Positions 53,256 to 62,087 of a DNA stretch of 64,000 nt are shown piece after piece. This DNA comes from Burkholderia cenocepacia (lineage in GTDB: Bacteria; Pseudomonadota; Gammaproteobacteria; Burkholderiales; Burkholderiaceae). Both the position numbers and the translations under genes were made by a program. A model generated the notes under the pieces. That model saw nothing but the letters and a program-made list of their open reading frames with translations. It did not search any database and had not been told where the DNA came from. The number at the start of each line of letters is the position of its first letter. The stretch's first letter is position 1. The stretch spans positions 577,781 to 641,780 of the forward strand of contig NZ_UAQZ01000014.1 in NCBI RefSeq assembly GCF_900446215.1, given 5' to 3'.

Positions 53256-54158
53256 ATGCCATCGCTTTCCGGCTCGTCCGCGCCCGCCCCGGCCCCTGTT
53301 CCGGCTTCCTTGCCCGCGAAGCCTGCCGCCCGCCACGCACCGCGCGTCGCGGGAGCACGCGCGATCGCCGCGCTGCAATGGGGCGTCACGCTGCTGCTGT
53401 GCGCGTTCCTGATCGTGCCCGTCGTGATGTCGGTGCTCGCGGGGCTGACCGTCAACTATTTCCGCGGCCTGTCGAGCGGCCTCACGCTGCGCTGGCTCGA
53501 GCAGGTGTGGCAGCAGTATCACGGCTCGGTCGCGCTGTCGCTCTACGTCGCGTTCGCGACGCTCGCGATCGTGCTCGCGGTCGGCGTGCCGGCCGGCTAT
53601 GCGCTCGCGCGCAGCAAGCACCGCATCGCGCGTGCGATCGAGGAAGCGCTGGTGCTGCCGGTCGCGCTGCCGGGGCTTGCTTCGGCGCTCGCGCTGCTGG
53701 TCGTGTACGGCGGCTTCACCGCGTTCCGGATGAGCCTGTGGTTCATCGTCGTCGGCCACGTCGTGTTCACGCTGCCGTTCATGGTGCGCGCGGTCGCGGC
53801 CGTCGCGGCCGGCGCCGACCTGCGCACGCTCGAGGAAGGCGCGGCGAGCCTCGGCGCGTCGTTCGTCACGCGCTTCGTCACGATCGTGCTGCCGAACCTG
53901 CGGCCCGGCATCGTCGCGGGCGCGCTCGCGGTGCTCACGCTGTCGATCGGCGAATTCAACCTCACGTGGATGCTGCACACGCCCGACACCAAGACGCTGC
54001 CGGTCGGGCTCGCCGATACGTATGCGTCGCTGCGGCTCGAAGTCGGCAGCGCGTACACGATCCTGTTCCTGCTGATGACGCTGCCGCTGCTCGTCGCGAT
54101 GCAGTGGCTCGGCGTCGATCCGTCCGGTACGCGCGCGCCGAAGCAGCGCCCGCGCTGA
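53256..54158 (+). CDS. ABC transporter permease 2
   Basis: A 300-residue protein. A Pro/Ala-rich leader (~1-30) precedes six helices, with the EAA loop EEGAASLGASFVTRFVTIVLP near 190-210. The GAGGATT site precedes ATG 53256. Forms a heterodimer with permease 1 in the inner membrane. Confidence 0.9.
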   Translation: MPSLSGSSAPAPAPVPASLPAKPAARHAPRVAGARAIAALQWGVTLLLCAFLIVPVVMSVLAGLTVNYFRGLSSGLTLRWLEQVWQQYHGSVALSLYVAFATLAIVLAVGVPAGYALARSKHRIARAIEEALVLPVALPGLASALALLVVYGGFTAFRMSLWFIVVGHVVFTLPFMVRAVAAVAAGADLRTLEEGAASLGASFVTRFVTIVLPNLRPGIVAGALAVLTLSIGEFNLTWMLHTPDTKTLPVGLADTYASLRLEVGSAYTILFLLMTLPLLVAMQWLGVDPSGTRAPKQRPR

Positions 54159-54171
54159 TTTTTTCGCAAAC

Positions 54172-55203
54172 ATGAAACTCGATTCCACTCCCATCACCCT
54201 GACCGGCTGCGCGAAGACCTTCCGCGGCACACGCGTGCTCGAACCGCTCGACCTGTCGATCGGCGCCGGCGAAACGCTCGTGCTGCTCGGGCCGTCGGGC
54301 TGCGGCAAGACGACCACGCTGCGCCTGATCGCGGGCCTCGACACACCCGATGCCGGCGGCACCATCGCGTTCGGCGACGACGACGTCACCCTGCTTCCGA
54401 TCGAGCGCCGGCAGGTCGGCATGGTGTTCCAGAACTACGCGCTGTTTCCGAACCTGACGGTGCGCGGCAACGTCGGCTACGGGCTGAAGATCCGCAAGAC
54501 CGAGCCGCGTGCGTTGCGCGAACGCGTCGACGAGCTGCTCGCGATGATGCGGCTCGACGCGCACGCGGACAAACCGGTCGATCAACTGTCGGGCGGCCAG
54601 CGTCAGCGCGTCGCGCTGGCGCGCGCGCTCGCGGTGCGGCCGCGCGTGCTGCTGCTCGACGAACCGCTGACCGCGCTCGACGCGAAGCTGCGCGACGTGC
54701 TGCGCCGCGACATGAACACGCTGCTGCGCACGCTCGGCGTGACGACCGTCTACGTGACGCACGACCAGGCCGAAGCGATGGAACTCGGCGACCGGATCGT
54801 CGTGATGGGTGCGGGCCGCATCGAGCAGATCGGCACGCCGCGCGAGATCTACTACCGCCCCGCGAACCGCACGGTCGCACAGTTCATCGGCACGCTGAAC
54901 CGGCTGGCGGGCCAGTGGCGCGACGGCGCGCTCGAAACGACCGGCGGCGTGATCGTCACGCCGCATGCGGCCGACGAATGGTTCTTCCGCCCCGAGGACG
55001 CGCAGCTCGCCGATCCCGCGCATGCGCCGCTGCGCGGCGCGGTCGGCGCGTGCGCGTTCCTCGGCGAGCGCACGCGCCTCACGATCGAGCATGCGGCACC
55101 CGACGCGCTCGTGATCGACGTGCCGGGCCGCATCGCGCTCGCACGCGGCACGGCGGTCGGCCTCGCGATCGCGCCGGAAGGTCTGATCGCGCTCGGCGCG
55201 TAA
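54172..55203 (+). CDS. ABC transporter ATPase (PotA/FbpC type)
   Basis: A 343-residue protein. Walker A GPSGCGKTT (~39-47), Q-loop MVFQNYALFPN (~83-93), signature LSGGQRQRVALARALAV (~139-155), Walker B VLLLDEPLTALDAK and H-loop TVYVTHDQAEAM. A C-terminal TOBE domain (~250-343) is present. A weak ribosome site, so it may be coupled to permease 2, 13 bp upstream. Confidence 0.95.
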   Translation: MKLDSTPITLTGCAKTFRGTRVLEPLDLSIGAGETLVLLGPSGCGKTTTLRLIAGLDTPDAGGTIAFGDDDVTLLPIERRQVGMVFQNYALFPNLTVRGNVGYGLKIRKTEPRALRERVDELLAMMRLDAHADKPVDQLSGGQRQRVALARALAVRPRVLLLDEPLTALDAKLRDVLRRDMNTLLRTLGVTTVYVTHDQAEAMELGDRIVVMGAGRIEQIGTPREIYYRPANRTVAQFIGTLNRLAGQWRDGALETTGGVIVTPHAADEWFFRPEDAQLADPAHAPLRGAVGACAFLGERTRLTIEHAAPDALVIDVPGRIALARGTAVGLAIAPEGLIALGA

Positions 55204-55287
55204 GGCGTCGATCGGGCATCATTCATGCAGCACCCCACGGCGGCGCACACCGCCGCGACAACAACCAGACGATTCCGAGGAACGACG

Positions 55288-56112
55288 ATGCTGCTTGCTC
55301 AAATCAGCGATCTCCACATCAAGCGTCCGGGCCAGCTCGCGTACCGGCGCGTCGACACGGCGGCCGCGCTCGCGCGCTGCGTCGAGAAACTGAATGCACT
55401 CGTGCCGCGCCCCGACGCGGTGCTCGTCACCGGCGACCTGACCGACTTCGGCCACGATGAAGAGTACGGCAACCTGCGCGGGCTGCTCGCGGCGCTCGAG
55501 ATTCCGTATTACCTGATGATCGGCAATCACGACGATCGCGCCGGATTGCGCCGCGCGTTCGCAGATCGCGCCGAGTTGCAGGACGGCGAATTCGTGCAAT
55601 ACGCGCTCGACGTCGGCGCGGTGCGCGTGCTCGCGCTCGATTCGCAGGTGCCGGGCGCGAGCCATGGCGACCTGTGCGACGCACGGCTCGCGTGGCTCGC
55701 CGCACAGCTCGACGCCGCACGCGAGCGGCCGGTGATCGTCGCGCTGCATCACCCGCCGTTCGTGTCGGGCATCGGCCACATGGACAAGCTGCGTCTCGCG
55801 CCCGCCGCCGCCGCGAAACTCGACGCGCTGCTGCGCGATCATCCGAACGTCGAGCGCGTACTGTGCGGTCACGTGCACCGCACGATGTTCACGCGCTTCG
55901 GCGGCACGCTCGTGTCCGCGGTGCCGTCGCCCGCGCACCAGGTCGCCTTCGACCTGCGGGCCGATGGGCCATCCGCGTTCCGGCTCGAACCGCCGGCGTT
56001 CGCGGTCCACCACCATGCACCCGATACGGGAATGACGTCGCATCACGTCTATGTGGACGAAGGCGCGGGGCCGTATCCGTTCTACGAGCCGACGGGCGAG
56101 CTGGTCGACTGA
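55288..56112 (+). CDS. GpdQ-like metallophosphodiesterase
   Basis: Exactly 274 residues, the length of GpdQ of Klebsiella (Enterobacter) aerogenes. Metal ligands occupy the same positions: D8 and H10 (ISDLH), D50 (TGDLT), N80 (IGNHDD), His at ~155 (LHHPP), and H195 and H197 (CGHVH). These enzymes cleave glycerophosphodiesters and cyclic nucleotides. Cytoplasmic. The CGAGGAAC site precedes ATG 55288. Last gene of the importer operon, so it probably hydrolyses the imported diester. Confidence 0.9.
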   Translation: MLLAQISDLHIKRPGQLAYRRVDTAAALARCVEKLNALVPRPDAVLVTGDLTDFGHDEEYGNLRGLLAALEIPYYLMIGNHDDRAGLRRAFADRAELQDGEFVQYALDVGAVRVLALDSQVPGASHGDLCDARLAWLAAQLDAARERPVIVALHHPPFVSGIGHMDKLRLAPAAAAKLDALLRDHPNVERVLCGHVHRTMFTRFGGTLVSAVPSPAHQVAFDLRADGPSAFRLEPPAFAVHHHAPDTGMTSHHVYVDEGAGPYPFYEPTGELVD

Positions 56113-56286
56113 CCACGCGACGCGCGGCGCGTGCCGTGACGGGCGGTAGCTGGCCCGTCGCGCCGGCTGCCGCCGGCAGGATTCACGTCGCTCCGGTATG
56201 ATCGGCAGCCTCGACCGGCGCCCGGCTCGCCGGCGCACCTGATGCGTGCGCCGCTTGCCGCGCCGCCCAACTCCGTGCCTGCCGCC

Positions 56287-57486
56287 ATGTCCACTTCCTC
56301 CACCGACCGTCCGACCGACGCCGCCTCGCCCCACTACTCGCGCAGCCTGCTGTTGCTGCTCGCGACGATCGCGGGCGTGTCGGTCGCGAACATCTACTAC
56401 AACCAGCCGCTGCTCGACAGCTTCCGTTCGGCCTTTCCGGACGGCGCATCGTGGATCGGCGCGGTACCGACCGCGACGCAGCTGGGTTACGCGGCCGGCA
56501 TGTTCCTGCTCGCGCCGCTCGGCGACCGTTTCGATCGCCGCGGGCTGATCCTGCTGCAGATCGCCGGGCTCTCGATCGCGCTGATCGTGGCGGCCGCCGC
56601 CCCGTCGCTGGCCGTGCTCGCGGTCGCCAGCCTCGCGATCGGCATCCTCGCGACCATCGCGCAGCAGGCCGTGCCGTTCGCCGCCGAAATCGCGCCGCCG
56701 GCCGAACGCGGCCACGCGGTCGGCACCGTGATGAGCGGCCTGCTGCTCGGCATCCTGCTCGCGCGTACCGCCGCCGGCTTCGTCGCCGAGTATTTCGGCT
56801 GGCGCGCGGTGTTCGCCGCGTCGGTCGCGGCGCTCGTCGCGCTCGCCGTCGTGATCGTGCTGCGGCTGCCGCGCAGCTCGCCGACGTCGACGCTGTCGTA
56901 CGGCAAGCTGCTCGGCTCGATGTGGCATCTGGCCGTCGAACTGCGCGGGCTGCGCGAGGCGTCGCTGACGGGCGCCGCGCTGTTCGCGGCGTTCAGCGCG
57001 TTCTGGCCGGTGCTCACGCTGCTGCTCGCCGGCGCGCCGTTCCATCTCGGCCCGCAGGCGGCCGGCCTGTTCGGGATCGTCGGCGCCGCGGGCGCGCTCG
57101 CCGCGCCGTATGCGGGCCGCTTCGCGGACCGGCGCGGCCCGCGCGCGATCATCTCGCTCGCGATCGCGCTGCTCGCGCTGTCGTTCGTGATCTTCGCGCT
57201 GTCGGGATCGAGCCTCGTCGGGCTCGTGATCGGCGTGATCGTGCTGGACGTGGGCGTACAGGCCGCGCAGATCTCGAACCAGTCGCGCATCTATGCGCTG
57301 AAGCCCGAGGCGCGCAGCCGCGTCAACACGGTGTACATGGTGTGCTATTTCATCGGCGGCGCGCTCGGCTCGTCGGCCGGCGTCGCCGCATGGCGCGCGT
57401 TCGGCTGGACCGGCATGTGCGCGGCCGGCCTGCTGTTTACGGCGCTCGCCGGCTGGTTCCACCATCGCGGCGGCCGGCGCGGCTGA
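56287..57486 (+). CDS. MFS transporter (YnfM/AraJ-like, drug or sugar efflux type)
   Basis: About 400 residues with twelve helices from ATG 56287 (ATG 56242 possible). N-terminal VSVANIYYNQPLLDSF is the signature of a proteobacterial efflux subgroup. FLLAPLGDRFDRRGLILLQI is the MFS loop 2-3 motif. The function of this subgroup is not settled. Transcribed alone, 174 bp after the phosphodiesterase. Confidence 0.87.
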   Translation: MSTSSTDRPTDAASPHYSRSLLLLLATIAGVSVANIYYNQPLLDSFRSAFPDGASWIGAVPTATQLGYAAGMFLLAPLGDRFDRRGLILLQIAGLSIALIVAAAAPSLAVLAVASLAIGILATIAQQAVPFAAEIAPPAERGHAVGTVMSGLLLGILLARTAAGFVAEYFGWRAVFAASVAALVALAVVIVLRLPRSSPTSTLSYGKLLGSMWHLAVELRGLREASLTGAALFAAFSAFWPVLTLLLAGAPFHLGPQAAGLFGIVGAAGALAAPYAGRFADRRGPRAIISLAIALLALSFVIFALSGSSLVGLVIGVIVLDVGVQAAQISNQSRIYALKPEARSRVNTVYMVCYFIGGALGSSAGVAAWRAFGWTGMCAAGLLFTALAGWFHHRGGRRG

Positions 57487-57507
57487 GCGCGACCGGCCAC
57501 GGCGGCG

Positions 57508-58683
57508 TCACGCGTCGGTGCGCGACGCGGCCGGCTCGACGGCGGCGGGCGGCGGCGCGAACGCCGGGGCCGGATCGATCACCGCGGCGGGATCCATCAC
57601 CGCTGCGGGCGTCGGCACCGCGAGCGGAACAGCGGAAGGCGCGAGGATCGGCGCCGCCTCCGGCGCGGCGATCGGCTCGGCGACGGGCGAAGCGTCCGCC
57701 GTCGGCGCCTGCTCGGCCGCCACGGCCGGCGAACTGGTCGCCGCCGCCGCGGGCCGGCGCGCCGGATCGAACAAGAACGACAACCCGACGCTGCCGAGGA
57801 TCGCGACGGTCGCGACCACGGTCGCCATCGTCACCGGCTCGCCCAGCAGCAGCGCGCCGAGCGCGACCGCGACGATCGGGTTCACGTACATGCAGCTGCT
57901 CGCGATGATCGGGCTCGTGTGGCGGATCAGGTAGCCGTACGCGACGTACGCGGCCATCGTGCAGAACACCATCAGGTACGCGAACGCGAACACGGGCCCG
58001 ACGGCCAGTTGCTCGACGCGTTCGCCGAGCAGCCACGCGACGATCGTCGACATCAGCCCGCCGAGGCCGATCTGCAGCGACGTCGACAGGAACAGGTCGG
58101 ACGGCAGCTTGAGGCGCGTCGCGAGATGCGCGCCGCCCGCCCAGAACAGTGCGCCGGCCAGCACGCAGATCGTGCCGAGCGCCGAATTCGCGGCGGCCGC
58201 GCCGCCCGAATTCAGCACGACGATGCCGACCATCCCGAGCGCGACGGCCGCCCATTCGCCCTTCGTCACCGGCCGCCCCGCCACCGCCGCGATCACGGTC
58301 GCGAACAGCGGCACCGTGGCCACCATCACCGCGGCCGAACCGCTGCTGACCGTGCGCATGCCGAGCGCGATCGTGCCGGACGACAGCGCGACGAGCATCG
58401 TGCCGACGATCGCCGAGTTGCGGATTTCCAGCAGCGTCGGCCATTCGGGCTTGCGCCGCAGCGCGAAGATGAACAGGCCGATCCCGCCGAGCAGGTTGCG
58501 CAGCCCCGACAGCAGCAGCGGCGGGAACGACTGCAGCGCGAAATGCAGCCCGCTGTAGGTCGAGCCCCAGACGAAATAGATGAAGACGAGCGCGAGCGCC
58601 ACGCGGCCGCCGCGGCTTTGCGGCAGGCGGATCCGGAACGAAAAGCGGGCAAGGAAATCGAGGAGGCGGTCGAGCGGCGTCAT
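57508..58683 (-). CDS. EamA/DMT-family exporter (YedA-like) with long C-terminal tail
   Basis: From ATG 58683 (AGGTGG upstream), 391 residues. Ten helices in two EamA repeats: FIYFVWGSTYSGLHFALQSF, then TICVLAGALFWAGGAHLATR and YVNPIVAVALGALLLGEPV. The ~70-residue C-terminal tail is Ala/Pro-rich (PAVAAEQAPTADASPVAEP) and unusual for the family. Convergent with the MFS gene. Probable exporter of amino acids or other small metabolites. Confidence 0.88.
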   Translation of the reverse strand: MTPLDRLLDFLARFSFRIRLPQSRGGRVALALVFIYFVWGSTYSGLHFALQSFPPLLLSGLRNLLGGIGLFIFALRRKPEWPTLLEIRNSAIVGTMLVALSSGTIALGMRTVSSGSAAVMVATVPLFATVIAAVAGRPVTKGEWAAVALGMVGIVVLNSGGAAAANSALGTICVLAGALFWAGGAHLATRLKLPSDLFLSTSLQIGLGGLMSTIVAWLLGERVEQLAVGPVFAFAYLMVFCTMAAYVAYGYLIRHTSPIIASSCMYVNPIVAVALGALLLGEPVTMATVVATVAILGSVGLSFLFDPARRPAAAATSSPAVAAEQAPTADASPVAEPIAAPEAAPILAPSAVPLAVPTPAAVMDPAAVIDPAPAFAPPPAAVEPAASRTDA

Positions 58684-59127
58684 CGAGCCACCTGCCCGCA
58701 CGTCACGCCGCGTGCTCCGCTGAAAGACGCCGGCGATGCCGGCAAACGGTCCACGCGGGACCGGGAAGGCAGAGCGAACGTGCGGAACGACATGGCAGTG
58801 CGAACGGCGACGAAAGAGAACCGGCAAGCGGCGGCAAAGGGACAAAAACGGGCAAAAAAAAACGTGCGCACCCGCGTCGGCTGCACACGCTCGGCATTAT
58901 GGCATCAAGGATTCGAAAGCATCGTCGGACCTGTCTGAAAGCCTATCGACTGATGTTTCGGCGCGACATTTTTCGCGCGGCGGTGCGGCGAAATCCGGGG
59001 CCGGATACGCAAGGCGCGGAGCGCCGGCGCCGCCATTCGCCCCCCTTGATCCAGCATCGGCCTGACGACCAGTTTGTGCGTCGGCGCGTCGTGACGCGCC
59101 TATCGTGACGGACGGCGCGCGCTCCTG
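58684..59127. other. Intergenic region before toxin-antitoxin pair
   Basis: No supportable gene; it contains short spurious frames and an A-rich run at 58854-58863. It should hold the EamA promoter on the minus strand. Confidence 0.45.
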
Positions 59128-59529
59128 GTGGCGCCCGCGGCTTCTTTCCGACACCTGCATAGACCATACAAAATTTTGTATAATCCAGACATTCTTCCGC
59201 CGAAGCCCGTCGTTTTCGTCGGCAGCGCGCAGGCCGATCTCCGCGGCTTTCCGCTGCCTGCGCGACGCGAAGCCGGCCACCCGATCGATCAGGTGCAGCG
59301 CGGCCTCGCACCCGACGACTGGAAACCGATGCGCACGATCGGCGTCGGCGTGCGGGAAATTCGCCTGCGCGATGCAAGCGGCGCATTCCGGATCGTCTAC
59401 GTCGCGACTTTCACCGAGGCCGTCTACGTCCTGCACTGCTTGCGCAAGCAATCGACGCGCACGAACAAGACCGATATCGACCTCGCCGCCCGCCGCTATC
59501 GGGCGCTGATGATGGAGTTGAAACGATGA
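59128..59529 (+). CDS. RelE/HigB-like toxin (phage Gp49-like)
   Basis: The conserved product begins near KPVVFVGSAQADLRGFPLPA and has DDWKPMRTIGVGVREIRLRD, then RIVYVATFTEAVYVLHCLRK, standard for this mRNA-cleaving toxin family. The start is unsure: GTG 59128 is in frame but the palindrome and TATAAT at 59167-59184 lie inside, so TTG 59175 or a rarer codon nearer 59190 may be used. Overlaps the antitoxin gene by 4 bp (ATGA). Confidence 0.85.
   Translation: MAPAASFRHLHRPYKILYNPDILPPKPVVFVGSAQADLRGFPLPARREAGHPIDQVQRGLAPDDWKPMRTIGVGVREIRLRDASGAFRIVYVATFTEAVYVLHCLRKQSTRTNKTDIDLAARRYRALMMELKR
59167..59184 (+). promoter_or_regulatory. Toxin-antitoxin operator/promoter
   Basis: A perfect 14-bp palindrome TACAAAATTTTGTA (59167-59180) overlapping TATAAT (59179-59184). 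Typical of autoregulated TA operons whose HTH antitoxin binds the -10. Confidence 0.7.
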
Positions 59530-59807
59530 CCGATGAACGTTACGCGAACGTCTGGGACGCAATCGAGCGCGAGCCGGCGGAAGCCGCGAACATGAAGCTG
59601 CGCTCCGAACTGATGATCGCGCTCAAGCAGCGCATCGCGCGGCTCGAACTGAGTCAGGCCGAGGCCGCGAAGCAGCTGGGCGTCACGCAGCCGCGCGTCT
59701 CCGACCTGATGCGCGGCAAGATCAACCTGTTCGGGCTCGACGCGCTCGTGAACATGGCCTCGGCAGTCGGCCTGCGCGTCGATCTGCAGGTGCGCGATTC
59801 CGCGTGA
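59526..59807 (+). CDS. HigA-like antitoxin (XRE HTH)
   Basis: A 93-residue protein with HTH LELSQAEAAKQLGVTQPRVSDLMRGKINLFGLDALVNMA. Toxin-first gene order with ATGA overlap is typical of HigBA/RelE-XRE modules. It should bind the palindrome upstream and neutralise the toxin. Confidence 0.9.
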   Translation: MTDERYANVWDAIEREPAEAANMKLRSELMIALKQRIARLELSQAEAAKQLGVTQPRVSDLMRGKINLFGLDALVNMASAVGLRVDLQVRDSA

Positions 59808-59841
59808 CGCATACGCACGCGGTGCACGCCGCGCGCACCGC

Positions 59842-60630
59842 TCACGATCCGCCGAACCAGTTGTAGCCCTGATCGACCCAGTAGCCGCCCGGGAACGTAT
59901 CGGTCACGAAGATTTCCATGATGTGCTTCGGGTTCTTGTAGCCGAGCTTGGTCGGCATCCGCAGCTTCATCGGAAACCCGTATTCCGGCGGCAGCCGACG
60001 GCCGTCGTAATCGAACGCGAGCAGCGTCTGCGGATGCAGCGCGGTCGGCATGTCGATGCTTTCGTAGTAGTCGTCCGCGCACTTGAAGCCCACGTATTTC
60101 GCCCGCGTGTCGGCGCCGGCGCGCGCGAGGAATGCGCCGAACGGCGTGCCGCCCCAGCGGCCGATCGCACTCCACCCTTCCACGCAGATGTGCCGCGTGA
60201 TCTGTTCCGCGTGCGGCAGCGCGCGAAGCTCGTCGAGCGTCCACACGCGCTTGCCCGTTACACGGCCGGACAACACGAGCCGATACGTCGATTCGTCGAC
60301 GTGCGGCACGTCGTCGATCCCGTAGTACGCGTTGAACGGAAACGGTCGCGTGATGTCGGCTTCGGCATAGGTCGGCGCGAGCCGGTCGGGATTGAACAGC
60401 CACGCCTGCACGCGATCGTTCATGCGCGACACTTTCTCGAGGAACGTGTTGACCGACGCGTCGTCCTGCAGCGTGCAGCCGGTCAGCATCGCGAGGCCGC
60501 CGAGCGTCAGCACGCGCCGGTTGAAGAGGCGTCGCGACGGCATCTCGAGCGTGCGGCGCACGTCGAGTTCGAGCGATTGCCGATCGAGCGTCCAGCGCGG
60601 CGCGCTCCGGTTTTTTTCGGATTCCGACAT
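59842..60630 (-). CDS. Molybdopterin-dependent oxidoreductase (sulfite oxidase/YedY-like)
   Basis: From ATG 60630 (AAGGAAA upstream), 262 residues. Moco-binding Cys149 is in TRHICVEGWSAIGRWGG; PTALHPQTLLAFDYDGRRLP and MEIFVTDTFPGGYWVDQGYNW are domain signatures. The leader SRRLFNRRVLTLGGLAMLTGC has an Arg pair and a lipobox ending in Cys52, suggesting a lipid-anchored periplasmic protein, perhaps Tat-exported. The next gene upstream encodes a cytochrome b561-type electron partner. Confidence 0.9.
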   Translation of the reverse strand: MSESEKNRSAPRWTLDRQSLELDVRRTLEMPSRRLFNRRVLTLGGLAMLTGCTLQDDASVNTFLEKVSRMNDRVQAWLFNPDRLAPTYAEADITRPFPFNAYYGIDDVPHVDESTYRLVLSGRVTGKRVWTLDELRALPHAEQITRHICVEGWSAIGRWGGTPFGAFLARAGADTRAKYVGFKCADDYYESIDMPTALHPQTLLAFDYDGRRLPPEYGFPMKLRMPTKLGYKNPKHIMEIFVTDTFPGGYWVDQGYNWFGGS

Positions 60631-60659
60631 GATGATTTCCTTCGCCCGCGACGCGCGGG

Positions 60660-61292
60660 TCAGCGGCCGCGCAGCATCGCGAGCAGCGAGCGCGGCACCA
60701 GCAACGCCATCGCGACGTGGACGACCACGAATGCGACCAGCAGCCCCATCGCCCAGAAGTGCACGATGCGCGCGTTGTCGTAACCGCCGAACAATTCGCG
60801 CAACAGCGGGAACTGCACGGACTTCCAGATCGTGAGCCCCGACAGCACCAGCACGACGAGATCGACGATCGCGGTCAGGTATGCGGCACGCTGCACTGCG
60901 TTGTAGACGCTCAGGTCGTCGTGCGACAGCCGCCCGCCGAGCGCGGCGCGTACGTCGCGCCACACCGACGCGGGCGTCACGGGCAGCAACTTGCGCGCGA
61001 AGCGCCCGGTCGCGATCGACATCGCGAGATAGAACAGCCCGTTGCCGACCAGCAGCCACATCGCCGCGAAATGCCATTGCAGCGCGCCGCCGAGCCAGCC
61101 GCCCAGCGTGATGCCGTGCGCGAACGTGAACGACGGATAGATCGGCGACGCGTCGTAGATCCGCCAGCCGGACAACGCCATCAGGACCGCCGCGAGCGCG
61201 TTGAGCCAATGGCTCGCGCGCACCCAGCGCGGATGGATCGTCGGTGCGGGCGGCGGCGCGCCCGCGCGATCCGTGACAGGAACCGTTTGCAT
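60660..61292 (-). CDS. Cytochrome b561-family membrane protein
   Basis: A 210-residue four-helix protein; haem-ligand His residues lie in VRASHWLNALAAVLMALSGW, FTFAHGITLGG, LQWHFAAMWLL and IVHFWAMGLLVAFVVVHVAMA. It links the quinone pool with the Moco enzyme encoded 30 bp downstream. Confidence 0.9.
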   Translation of the reverse strand: MQTVPVTDRAGAPPPAPTIHPRWVRASHWLNALAAVLMALSGWRIYDASPIYPSFTFAHGITLGGWLGGALQWHFAAMWLLVGNGLFYLAMSIATGRFARKLLPVTPASVWRDVRAALGGRLSHDDLSVYNAVQRAAYLTAIVDLVVLVLSGLTIWKSVQFPLLRELFGGYDNARIVHFWAMGLLVAFVVVHVAMALLVPRSLLAMLRGR

Positions 61293-61368
61293 GATGAAGA
61301 CTCCCGGGATGATGCAGCGGGACGCGACGCGCGCCGGTAACCGGGCGGCCGCGCCCCGCCCGCATTCG

Positions 61369-61626
61369 TCAGTTCGACGGGCTCATCGCGTCCTTCTTCA
61401 TCGCGTCGCCCTTCTTCATCGCGTCGTGGCCCATCGCATCCTTCTTCATCGCATGCTTCTTCATGCCGTCCTTCTTCATCGCGCCGTCCTTCGCCATCGC
61501 GTCGTGGCCCATCGCGTCCTTCGACATCGACATGCCGTCCTTCGACATCGCATCGTTCTGCGCGTAGGCCCCCGTGGCAATCGTGGCGAGTGCGGCGACA
61601 CAGGCGGCGACGAATACGTTTTTCAT
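61369..61626 (-). CDS. Pentapeptide MxKDx repeat protein, exported
   Basis: An 85-residue protein: signal peptide MKNVFVAACVAALATIATGA then repeats of M-x-K-D-x/M-x-H-D-A (AMSKDG, AMGHDAMAKD). Rich in Met, Lys, Asp and His. The repeats suggest metal (Cu or similar) binding, but the role is unknown. A GGAGAG site precedes ATG 61626. Lies 76 bp before the cytochrome gene, in the same direction. Confidence 0.88.
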   Translation of the reverse strand: MKNVFVAACVAALATIATGAYAQNDAMSKDGMSMSKDAMGHDAMAKDGAMKKDGMKKHAMKKDAMGHDAMKKGDAMKKDAMSPSN

Positions 61627-61900
61627 GACATCTCTCCGATACGTGGGTTTAGGAGTCGAATAGACGGAGCACGCGGCCGGAAATGACAGCGCTTGCGAAA
61701 ATTTTTTCGAAGCCGGGAATAAGGGAAGGAAATGCTGCACTGCGCGCCGCTTGTGTCCGGGCCGCGTGGCGGGTCGACGGCAACGCTTGCTGCGGCGCAC
61801 CGTGCGCACGGCGGCGGCCACGAGCGGGCCATCGCCCGGCGGCATCCGCGCCGCACCCGGTTGAAACCGCCGCCAAGCCGGTGTATCGTGTGCCCTTGCT

Positions 61901-62000
61901 AACGCGGGGGTCCTGCAATGCGTTCGGTCAAACAACCGGCATTGCGGGTGAGAAATACCCTTTGAACCTGATCTGGATAATGCCAGCGCAGGGAAGCGTA
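61901..62000 (+). promoter_or_regulatory. TPP riboswitch (THI element)
   Basis: GCGGGGGTCC near 61904, GGTGAGAAATACCC near 61947, and the hallmark TTTGAACCTGATCTGGATAA followed by TGCCAGCGCAGGGAAGCG. It lies 88 bp upstream of thiC, which it should switch off when thiamine pyrophosphate is bound. Confidence 0.95.
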
Positions 62001-62087
62001 CGGATTTCGCCGCCATCCCTCTGACGAAACCCGCCGCCTCACGAATCTCGTCTCCTGCTTAGCTAGCGCCCCACATCAGGAGATTGC

